A stretch of 11,963 bases of DNA from CAYSHJ01 sp964589725 (GTDB lineage: Bacteria; Planctomycetota; Planctomycetia; Planctomycetales; Planctomycetaceae), in contig CAZPUJ010000359.1 of NCBI GenBank assembly GCA_964589725.1, forward strand, positions 1-11,963, read 5' to 3'. Both the position numbers and the translations under genes were made by a program. The notes beneath the pieces were generated by a model. It was not told the origin of the DNA. It did not search any database and saw only the letters and a program-made list of their open reading frames with translations. The first letter of the stretch is position 1; each line of letters starts with the position of its first letter. Positions 6,280 through 11,963 of this stretch are shown in pieces.

Positions 6280-9200
6280 ATGCAAACCTGGCGTTTATGT
6301 TCAATCTGTTGGTTGTCATTAGCTCTCGGAGCTTTGGGGAATGTCGTTGTAGCGGCCGACAAGGGGTTGTTGCCGGATGTCGTCGAGTTCAATCGGGATA
6401 TTCGGCCGATCTTGTCGGACAACTGTTTTTTCTGCCACGGGCCGGACAAGAACAAGCGCGAGGCCGAACTGCGGCTCGACACGCAAGCAGGGTTGTTTGG
6501 CGACAAGGCGCCAGCCGATCAAGCCGACGCCAAGAAACCGACGGTCGTCCCGGGCAAGCCTGAGGCGAGCGAGCTGTTCCAACGCATCACGTCAGCCGAT
6601 CCGGAACAGCACATGCCGCCGGCAGAGAGTGGCAAGCTGCTTTCGGAACGAGACATCGCACTCCTCAAAAAATGGATCGAGCAAGGAGCGAAGTACGAAG
6701 GGCACTGGGCGTTTTTGCCAATCAGGCGGCCGGCTCCGCCGGAAACCAGAAATCCGAAATCCGAAATTCGAATTGGAAACGCGATCGATGCGTTTGTGCT
6801 CGATTCGCTGGCCAAGCAGGGGCTCAAACCGTCGTTGGAAGCCGACCGTGTCACGCTGATTCGGCGGTTGAGTTTCGATCTGATCGGCCTGCCGCCGACG
6901 CCGGAAGACGTTGCGGCGTTTGTCAGCGACTCGTCGCCGGACGCCTACGAACGGCTGGTGGATCGCTTCCTTAAGTCGCCTCACTTTGGCGAGCGGCTGG
7001 CGATGTGGTGGCTCGATCTGGTTCGCTACGCTGACACGGTTGGATATCACGGCGACCAGGAGATGAGTGTCTCGCCGTTTCGGCAGTACGTCATTGACTC
7101 GTTCAACGCGAACAAGCGGTTCGACCAGTTCACGATCGAGCAACTCGCGGGCGACTTGTTGCCGAATGCGACTCGCGAGCAACAGATCGCATCGGGCTAC
7201 AATCGGCTCGGCATGATGAGCGCCGAAGGAGGCGTGCAGGACAAAGAATACCTCGCGAAGTACATCGCCGAGCGAGTTCGTAATGCGAGCGGCACTTGGC
7301 TGGGCATCACGCTGGGCTGTGCCGAATGTCACGACCACAAGTTCGACCCGCTGACCACGAAGGATTTCTATCGTTTCGAGGCATTTTTCGCCGACATCAA
7401 GGAGCGTGGCCTCTATGCCGGCGCGCACGCCGATGGAAGCTGGGGACCGAACATCAAAGTCCCGAATGCTCAACAAGAAGCCGAACTCGCGAAGCTCGAT
7501 CAGCAGATCGCCGCGGTTCGTAAGATTTTGGACACGCCGACGCCCGCGTTGCTCGCCGCGCAGGCCGAGTGGGAGAAAACGCAGGTTCCGTGGGTGGTGT
7601 TCCAGCCGGAGTCGATCATGTCGGCGAACGGCGTGACGCTCAAGTTGAACGACGATGGCGCGATCCTGGCCAGTGGAGCGAATCCGGCGACCGACACGTA
7701 CATGCTCATCGTCAAGAACCCGCCACGAGGCATCACGGCGTTTCGCCTGGAGGTCTTGCCGGACGATTCGCTGCCGCAGAAAGGCCCTGGACGTGCGGGT
7801 AACGGCAATTTTGTGTTGTCCGAATTCGTCGTGAAACACAAGCCGGCCGAAGGGGACGAGCAGCCAGTGGCTCTGCAAAACGCAACCGCAACGTATGAAC
7901 AAACCGGTGCGGCGGAAGCGAATCCGTACGGCAAATGGGCCGTCGCCGCCGCGATTGACGGCGACGCGAAGGGCAAGACGTGGGGTTGGGCCGTGATGGA
8001 ACAAGTCGGCAAGCCGAACGCCGCCGTGTTCGAGACAACTCAAGATGTCACGGGCGGCGACGGTGCCACGCTGACGATCTCGCTGCTGCAAAACCTCGAC
8101 AACCCGCAGCACACGATTGGCCGCTTCCGGCTGTCAGCGACAACGTCGGCTCGGCCCGTCCGAGCTGAACAAGCTCCGCCGCCAAACATCGCCGCGATTG
8201 TCGCTCTGCCGGTCGAGCAACGCAGCGAGGCTCAACGCAAAGAACTGGCGGTGTACTTCCACTCGATCGCGCCAATGCTCGAATTGACGTGGCAGCAGTT
8301 GGCTCAGTTGGAGAAATCACGCAAGGACGTCGATGCCCGCATCCCAACGACGCTCGTCACGATGGCCGTGCCACCGCGCCCGGTTCGGATTCTGAAACGC
8401 GGCAACTGGATGGACGACAGCGGCGAAGTCGTGACGCCCGCGTTTCCGGCGGTGTTTACCGAAGAGTCCCTGAGGCGAGCGGGGGGCATCAGGCCCCCGG
8501 TTGAATCGGGAGCCAAGACGCCGTCCACCGGGGGGCTGACACCCCCCGCTCGCCAAAGTACCAGTGAAATCGCACGACTCACGCGGCATGACCTGGCCCA
8601 ATGGATCACGTCGCCCGAAAACCCGTTGACGTCTCGTGTGTTCGTCAACCGGTTGTGGAAGCTGTTCTTCGGAGCCGGACTGTCTCGGAAGTTGGATGAC
8701 CTCGGTGCGCAGGGCGAATGGCCAAGTCATCCCGAACTGCTCGATCATCTCGCCATGCGGTTGATTGAGTCGGGCTGGGACGTCAAGCAGCTTGTGAAGC
8801 TGATCGTGATGAGCGAAACGTACCGGCAGTCGTCGGTCGCCAGCCGCGAGCTGCGCGAGGTCGATCCGTACAACCGCTGGCTCGCGCGGCAAGGCCGTTT
8901 TCGTTTAGATGCCGAATTAGTCCGCGACAATGCGCTACAAGTGAGCGGCTTGTTGGTGACAAAGCTTGGCGGCGCCAGCGTCAGGCCGTACCAACCACCG
9001 GGATATTTCGCGTATCTTAACTTTCCGACTCGCGAATGGCAGAATGGCACTGGCGAGGAGTTGTACCGCCGCGGCCTCTACACGCACTGGCAGCGGCAGT
9101 ATCTGCATCCCAGCCTGCTGGCCTTCGACGCACCCAACCGTGAAGAATGCACGGCTGACCGAGCACGCTCGAACACACCTTTGCAATCGCTAGTGTTGCT

Positions 9201-9522
9201 CAACGATCCCAGTTACGTCGAAGCTGCGCGAGCCTTTGCCGAGAACATTTTGAGACTCGGCGGTTCAACGGCGAGAGAGAAACTCGACTGGGCTTTCCGC
9301 CGAGCCGTTTCGCGCGGCATCAAGCCGAACGAAGTCGAAGTCCTCGAACGCCTGCTGCAATCGCACCTTGACGAATACAAATCCGACGCGACCGCGGCCA
9401 TCGAACTGCTGGCCGTCGGAGCGAGGCCCGTTCCGAATGACCTCGACAAATCGGATCTCGCTGCCTGGACAAGCATCGCGCGGACGATCTTGAATCTGCA
9501 CGAGACGATCACACGGAATTAG
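6280..9522 (+). CDS. PSCyt1-DUF1549-DUF1553 domain protein (planctomycete cytochrome C domain protein)
   Basis: Exported 1080-aa protein of a large planctomycete family with no settled biochemical function; thought to work with DUF1501 partners in carbohydrate breakdown. The ATG at 6280 is preferred over earlier in-frame codons because GGGAGGG at 6265-6271 lies 8 nt upstream and a signal peptide follows (cut near VVVAA-DKG). PSCyt1 starts near residue 37 (VEFNRDIRPIL) with C49-F-F-C52-H53. DUF1549 (about 165-370) carries IGLPPTPEDV and a second C347-A-E-C350-H351 with DHKFDP. About 420-640 is a beta-rich, discoidin-like region (GITAFRLEVLPDDSLP, NGNFVLSEF). DUF1553 runs from about 768 (SPENPLTSRVFVNRLWK) to the end (TPLQSLVLLNDPSYVEAAR). 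Two repeat-like pieces interrupt linkers in frame: residues 158-164 and 732-758. The PLP enzyme gene follows after 12 bp, suggesting one transcript. Confidence 0.93.
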   Translation: MQTWRLCSICWLSLALGALGNVVVAADKGLLPDVVEFNRDIRPILSDNCFFCHGPDKNKREAELRLDTQAGLFGDKAPADQADAKKPTVVPGKPEASELFQRITSADPEQHMPPAESGKLLSERDIALLKKWIEQGAKYEGHWAFLPIRRPAPPETRNPKSEIRIGNAIDAFVLDSLAKQGLKPSLEADRVTLIRRLSFDLIGLPPTPEDVAAFVSDSSPDAYERLVDRFLKSPHFGERLAMWWLDLVRYADTVGYHGDQEMSVSPFRQYVIDSFNANKRFDQFTIEQLAGDLLPNATREQQIASGYNRLGMMSAEGGVQDKEYLAKYIAERVRNASGTWLGITLGCAECHDHKFDPLTTKDFYRFEAFFADIKERGLYAGAHADGSWGPNIKVPNAQQEAELAKLDQQIAAVRKILDTPTPALLAAQAEWEKTQVPWVVFQPESIMSANGVTLKLNDDGAILASGANPATDTYMLIVKNPPRGITAFRLEVLPDDSLPQKGPGRAGNGNFVLSEFVVKHKPAEGDEQPVALQNATATYEQTGAAEANPYGKWAVAAAIDGDAKGKTWGWAVMEQVGKPNAAVFETTQDVTGGDGATLTISLLQNLDNPQHTIGRFRLSATTSARPVRAEQAPPPNIAAIVALPVEQRSEAQRKELAVYFHSIAPMLELTWQQLAQLEKSRKDVDARIPTTLVTMAVPPRPVRILKRGNWMDDSGEVVTPAFPAVFTEESLRRAGGIRPPVESGAKTPSTGGLTPPARQSTSEIARLTRHDLAQWITSPENPLTSRVFVNRLWKLFFGAGLSRKLDDLGAQGEWPSHPELLDHLAMRLIESGWDVKQLVKLIVMSETYRQSSVASRELREVDPYNRWLARQGRFRLDAELVRDNALQVSGLLVTKLGGASVRPYQPPGYFAYLNFPTREWQNGTGEELYRRGLYTHWQRQYLHPSLLAFDAPNREECTADRARSNTPLQSLVLLNDPSYVEAARAFAENILRLGGSTAREKLDWAFRRAVSRGIKPNEVEVLERLLQSHLDEYKSDATAAIELLAVGARPVPNDLDKSDLAAWTSIARTILNLHETITRN
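6751..6771 (+). repeat. Three tandem 7-nt units inside the DUF1553-protein gene
   Basis: AATCCGA, AATCCGA and AATTCGA follow each other without gaps. They encode NPKSEIR (residues 158-164) in the linker between PSCyt1 and DUF1549, right before the conserved (N)AIDAFVL start of DUF1549. Since 7 is not a multiple of 3, three units (21 nt) are needed to keep the frame. The same kind of unit is, to my knowledge, common as longer arrays between planctomycete genes. Confidence 0.75.
8474..8554. repeat. Inverted-repeat element inserted in frame in the DUF1553-protein gene
   Basis: Arms of 28 nt (8474-8501 and 8527-8554) are reverse complements at 25 positions and flank a 25-nt loop. Each arm starts GGCGAGCGGGGGG on its own strand. 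The 81-nt unit encodes residues 732-758 (RAGGIRPPV ... TGGLTPPAR) with no stop. It sits in the linker before DUF1553, where homologues normally run from the proline-rich piece almost directly into the LARW-type helix. Its length is a multiple of three. It looks like an inserted palindromic element that is tolerated as protein. Confidence 0.85.
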
Positions 9523-9527
9523 TTCGC

Positions 9528-9534
9528 GAGAGGA
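9528..9534 (+). promoter_or_regulatory. Shine-Dalgarno GAGAGGA with an ambiguous start for the PLP enzyme
   Basis: GAGAGGA touches the ATG at 9535, which is too close for normal initiation. The in-frame TTG at 9544 is 9 nt downstream, an ideal distance. Both starts precede the conserved part, which begins near GQPIPDERHAVSV, so the choice changes only three residues. Confidence 0.55.
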
Positions 9535-11070
9535 ATGCTTCAGTTGAGGACGTCTCCGAATTCTGTCAGTCGCTGGCGCGGGGAAGACCTGGGCCAGCCG
9601 ATCCCGGACGAGCGGCACGCGGTGTCGGTCTGTTTACCACGTTGGCGCGATAACGTCGGATATGAAGAGGGCGATCCGGCAGTCACCGGCGCGATGCAGT
9701 GCGGGTATCCGCGCTTCTGCTTTCATCCCGACACCGCTCAGTTGTTTGCGGAATGCGAAGGCCGGCTGGCTGGGCCGGGTGAATGCGCGATCGTGTTTCC
9801 TGCGGAACGTGTCGCGCGGCGCTGTGCGGAGTTTGTTTTCCGTGAAACGGGATTGGGGGTTCGCACCGCGGCGTGTTTTGACGACGGCCTTCATGCAGTG
9901 CTGATGCCAGCCGCCGCGCGAGAGACGGCGAAAGCATTCTGGCAGCACGCGGGTGAAATCGTGCCTTCGCGCCAGGCCGCGGCGCTGCTGAGCGGACGCG
10001 CGTCGTCTGCCAAATCGATGCTCGACGGTGCTCGTGTGAAGCAATTGCTTCGCGAGCGAGTGGCTGGTTTGCAAGGCTGCTCGGCCGAGGACGTTTATCT
10101 GTTTCCGTCGGGGATGGCGGCAATCTTCACGGCCTATCGACTGTTTCAGAAGTTGCGGCCGGATGCGCGGAGCATTCAGTTTGGGTTTCCCTACGTCGAC
10201 AACTTAAAGTTCCAAGAGCGTTTGTCACGGCTCCGTCCGTCGGGGCGTGCGGTCGTGTTTTTTCCACGCGGCACCGAGGGGGATATCGCGGAGGTCGAGC
10301 GCTTGGCGGCAACGGAATCACTGTTGGGCTTGTTCGTCGAACTGCCAGGGAACCCATTGCTGACCTGTCCTAACGTGGCCCGGCTCAGCGAGCTGTCGTT
10401 ACGGTACGATTTCCCGCTGTTGATCGACGACACGCTCGCGGCGTGTGTAAATCTCGACACGCTGCCGGTCGCGGATGTGGTCGCAACCAGCCTTACGAAA
10501 TACTTTTCCGGAGCCGGCAACGTGTTGGCTGGCTCGCTGGTGCTCAATCGCGAGCGGCCGTACTACGAACGGCTGAAGACGCTCTTGGCCGAAGAGTTCG
10601 AGGACATCTTCTACGGCGAGGACGCGATCGTGCTGGAACGCAATTCGCGCGACGTGACCGAACGGATTCCGCGAATCAACGTCAATGCCTCGCGGCTGTG
10701 CGCGTTCCTCGTCGAGCGTACTGAGGTCGCCGACACCTTTTATCCGGGAGGAGGAGGCGATTTCGAAAATTATTCACGGCATCAGCGAGCAAGTGGCGGC
10801 TTCGGAGGGTTACTCTCGATCGTGCTGCGCGACGCGGCCGCAAAGACCGAACGGTTTTTCGACGCGCTGCAAGTCTCCAAAGGCCCGAATCTGGGAACTA
10901 GCTTCACGCTCTGCTGCCCGTTCACGCTTCTGGCTCACTACCGCGAGCTGGATTTTGCCGAGAGCTGTGGCATCTCGCGGTATCTGATTCGAGTCTCGGT
11001 CGGTTTAGAGGACTCGGACTGGCAGATCGAACGGTTCGCGGAGGCTCTGCGGGAATGCCGCTCTGATTGA
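9535..11070 (+). CDS. PLP-dependent Cys/Met metabolism enzyme, fungal-type cystathionine gamma-synthase-like
   Basis: Fold-type I PLP enzyme of the Cys/Met metabolism family, cytoplasmic since no signal peptide is present. By analogy it joins cysteine to an activated homoserine to give cystathionine; the substrate is not proven. PLP Lys is K322 in TSLTKYFSGAGN, and D298 in LLIDDTLA should bind the pyridine nitrogen. PGNPLL and the C-terminal RVSVGLED are family marks. At 511 aa it is about 100 longer than normal bacterial MetB. The extra N-terminal part (HAVSVCLP, VGYEEG, GYPRF, WQHAGEIVPSR) plus VYLFPSGMAAIFTA, LERNSRD and KGPNLGTSFTL resemble, from memory, yeast Str2 and Neurospora met-7 far better than bacterial MetB. 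The alternative start is TTG at 9544. It follows the DUF1553 gene by 12 bp and separates it from the DUF1501 gene, an unusual place for a sulfur-amino-acid gene. Confidence 0.88.
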   Translation: MLQLRTSPNSVSRWRGEDLGQPIPDERHAVSVCLPRWRDNVGYEEGDPAVTGAMQCGYPRFCFHPDTAQLFAECEGRLAGPGECAIVFPAERVARRCAEFVFRETGLGVRTAACFDDGLHAVLMPAAARETAKAFWQHAGEIVPSRQAAALLSGRASSAKSMLDGARVKQLLRERVAGLQGCSAEDVYLFPSGMAAIFTAYRLFQKLRPDARSIQFGFPYVDNLKFQERLSRLRPSGRAVVFFPRGTEGDIAEVERLAATESLLGLFVELPGNPLLTCPNVARLSELSLRYDFPLLIDDTLAACVNLDTLPVADVVATSLTKYFSGAGNVLAGSLVLNRERPYYERLKTLLAEEFEDIFYGEDAIVLERNSRDVTERIPRINVNASRLCAFLVERTEVADTFYPGGGGDFENYSRHQRASGGFGGLLSIVLRDAAAKTERFFDALQVSKGPNLGTSFTLCCPFTLLAHYRELDFAESCGISRYLIRVSVGLEDSDWQIERFAEALRECRSD

Positions 11071-11090
11071 AGCTTGGAGCCCAAGTTTTG
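11071..11090 (+). terminator. Possible weak terminator after the PLP enzyme gene
   Basis: Directly after the TGA stop, CTTGG (11073-11077) pairs with CCAAG (11081-11085) around a 3-nt loop. The stem can extend by a G-T and an A-T pair into the run of four T at 11086-11089. It is short, so its function is uncertain. Confidence 0.35.
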
Positions 11091-11107
11091 AAGTTGTGCA
11101 GTTTGTC

Positions 11108-11303
11108 AGCCCCGGCAGGGGCGAAAGGTAATAGCCCACGGCGTAAGCCGTGGGTTTGTGACCACAGAAAACCGCAAAGCCCCGGAGGGGCGACACAGTT
11201 TTTGACATCGATTCTTTCGCCCCTCCGGGGCTTTGGTCGTTTCGTATGGCTCCAATCCCAGGGCTTTCGCCCTGGGCTACTATCTTCCGCCCCTCGCGGG
11301 GCT
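11108..11303. repeat. Two ~86-nt hairpin-rich elements in inverted orientation
   Basis: The left copy (11108-11193) and the reverse complement of the right copy (11217-11303) align along their length at roughly four of five positions by eye; the stretch after the central hairpin is most diverged. Each copy has the order GCCCC-N4-GGGGC hairpin, a CCCACGGC/GCCGTGGG (11135-11154) or CCCAGGGC/GCCCTGGG (11257-11276) hairpin, then an AGCCCCGGAGGGGCGA-type hairpin. Inner ends at 11175-11193 and 11217-11235 are perfect 19-nt complements around a 23-nt loop. This fills most of the 365-bp spacer 11071-11435. No transposase is visible. Confidence 0.87.
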
Positions 11304-11340
11304 AAAAAGCACAACATCAAAAGTCGCGCTTTAGGTTGCA

Positions 11341-11433
11341 ATGACACTGACTGATGTGGAAAAGAAAATGAGTCTTGTCGAGAATAGCTTTAGTCCGATC
11401 ACTCAGCTCATCGCCTTGCGACCACGAGGATAG
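11341..11433 (+). other. Possible 30-codon upstream ORF before the DUF1501 gene
   Basis: An ATG-started frame of 30 codons ends with TAG at 11431-11433, 2 nt before the DUF1501 start. It begins MTLTDVEKKMSLVENSF and I do not recognise it. No strong ribosome-binding site precedes it. Because its last codons overlap the Shine-Dalgarno of the next gene it could be a coupled leader, but chance is equally likely. Confidence 0.2.
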
Positions 11434-11435
11434 CC

Positions 11436-11963
11436 ATGCGACTTCCGACTTCGATTGCTCGACGTGCTTTTTTGCAAACCACGGGAGTCAGCTTGGGTTC
11501 GATGGCTCTCGGTTCTTTGCTGACAAATGACGGTATCGCGGCGGACGCACCGAGCGGGAAGCAAGTGCCAAAATGGACTGGCGTCCTGAATCCGCTGCAC
11601 TTCGCTCCGAAAGCCAAACGGGTCATTTGGCTGTACATGGCCGGTGGCATGACGCACATCGACACGTTCGACAACAAGCCCAAGCTGGTTGAATTGCACG
11701 GTCAGCCGATGCCCGAGTCGATTACGAAGGGGCAGCAGATCGCTCAGCTTCAGGGGCAGAAGCTGAACTGCTTCGCGCCGCAGCATCCGTTCAAACAATG
11801 GGGCCAATCCGGCCAGTCGATGAGCGAGATTTGGCCGGAACTCGGCGGCAAGTGCGCGGATGATCTGTGCATCGTGCGGTCGCTCTCGACTGATGCCATC
11901 AATCACGATCCGGCTCACACGTTCATGAACACTGGCACGATGAACGCTGGACGCCCGGCGATG
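11436..11963 (+). CDS. Tat-exported DUF1501 protein, 3' truncated by window edge
   Basis: The first 176 codons of a DUF1501 protein, open to the end of the window; family members are usually about 450-480 aa. The ATG at 11436 is supported by CGAGGA at 11425-11430, 5 nt upstream. A Tat leader follows: SIARRAFLQTTGVSLGS, then a hydrophobic stretch and a cut near GIAADA. Family marks are RVIWLYMAGGMTHIDTFDNKP (residues about 61-81, with the H-x-DTFD metal-type motif), the GQ..MPES loop, and CIVRSL followed by NHDPAH. DUF1501 is related to the alkaline phosphatase/sulfatase fold; its reaction is unknown. These genes usually directly follow a PSCyt1/DUF1553 gene and are thought to act with it in the periplasm. 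Here the PLP enzyme gene and a hairpin cluster lie between, so it may have its own promoter. Confidence 0.93.
   Translation, partial: MRLPTSIARRAFLQTTGVSLGSMALGSLLTNDGIAADAPSGKQVPKWTGVLNPLHFAPKAKRVIWLYMAGGMTHIDTFDNKPKLVELHGQPMPESITKGQQIAQLQGQKLNCFAPQHPFKQWGQSGQSMSEIWPELGGKCADDLCIVRSLSTDAINHDPAHTFMNTGTMNAGRPAM

Noticed and set aside
6592..8112. 506-codon open frame on the minus strand inside the DUF1553-protein gene
   Set aside because: It is antisense to a gene with clear domain motifs, has Arg/Val-rich composition typical of the mirror frame of GC-rich coding DNA, and shows no recognisable domain.
11108..11303. Insertion sequence or tRNA/rRNA gene
   Set aside because: No transposase frame, no terminal direct repeats that I can see, and the hairpins do not form a cloverleaf or match rRNA.
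11067..11354. 95-codon frame across the hairpin spacer (and minus-strand counterparts)
   Set aside because: The translation is just the hairpin elements read through (PGGATQF, SPLRGFG). No ribosome-binding site or domain supports a gene.

Overview
The window is GC-rich bacterial DNA, almost certainly from a planctomycete (phylum Planctomycetota). The evidence is the gene set. It has a secreted Cys-type sulfatase, a giant PVC-type dehydrogenase/HEAT/c-heme protein, a PSCyt1-DUF1549-DUF1553 protein and a Tat-exported DUF1501 protein. These last three families are expanded in, and characteristic of, Planctomycetota and relatives. All recognisable genes are on the + strand. The genus cannot be fixed from sequence alone.

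Layout: (1) 2-1753, 3' part of a secreted sulfatase whose start lies before the window. (2) 1754-2020, a spacer with a 26-bp inverted repeat. (3) 2021-5656, a 1211-aa exported NPCBM + dehydrogenase + HEAT + CxxCH protein, ending in an intrinsic terminator that overlaps its stop codon. (4) 5657-6279, a nested inverted-repeat cluster followed by the remnant of a Tat-exported amidohydrolase. (5) 6280-9522, a 1080-aa PSCyt1/DUF1549/DUF1553 protein. (6) 9535-11070, a PLP-dependent enzyme that closely resembles the fungal (Str2/met-7) type of cystathionine gamma-synthase, 12 bp downstream of the DUF1553 gene. (7) 11071-11435, a spacer built mainly from two ~86-nt hairpin-rich elements in inverted orientation. 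(8) 11436-11963, the 5' part of a DUF1501 gene.

The sulfatase, the dehydrogenase/cytochrome, the DUF1553 protein and the DUF1501 protein all carry export signals or the remains of one. They fit a periplasmic set acting on (possibly sulfated) carbohydrate, with electrons passed to c-type hemes. That joint role is inference from family context. The PLP enzyme has no signal peptide, so it would act in the cytoplasm on sulfur amino acids. It separates a DUF1553/DUF1501 pair that is normally adjacent.

The most unusual theme is repeats. Several low-complexity or palindromic elements sit between genes, and at least four sequences of the same character lie inside open reading frames without breaking them (2916-2934, 4855-4895, 6751-6771, 8474-8554). 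This resembles the in-frame palindromic elements known from Rickettsia. With the fungal-type PLP enzyme it is the main thing to follow up.
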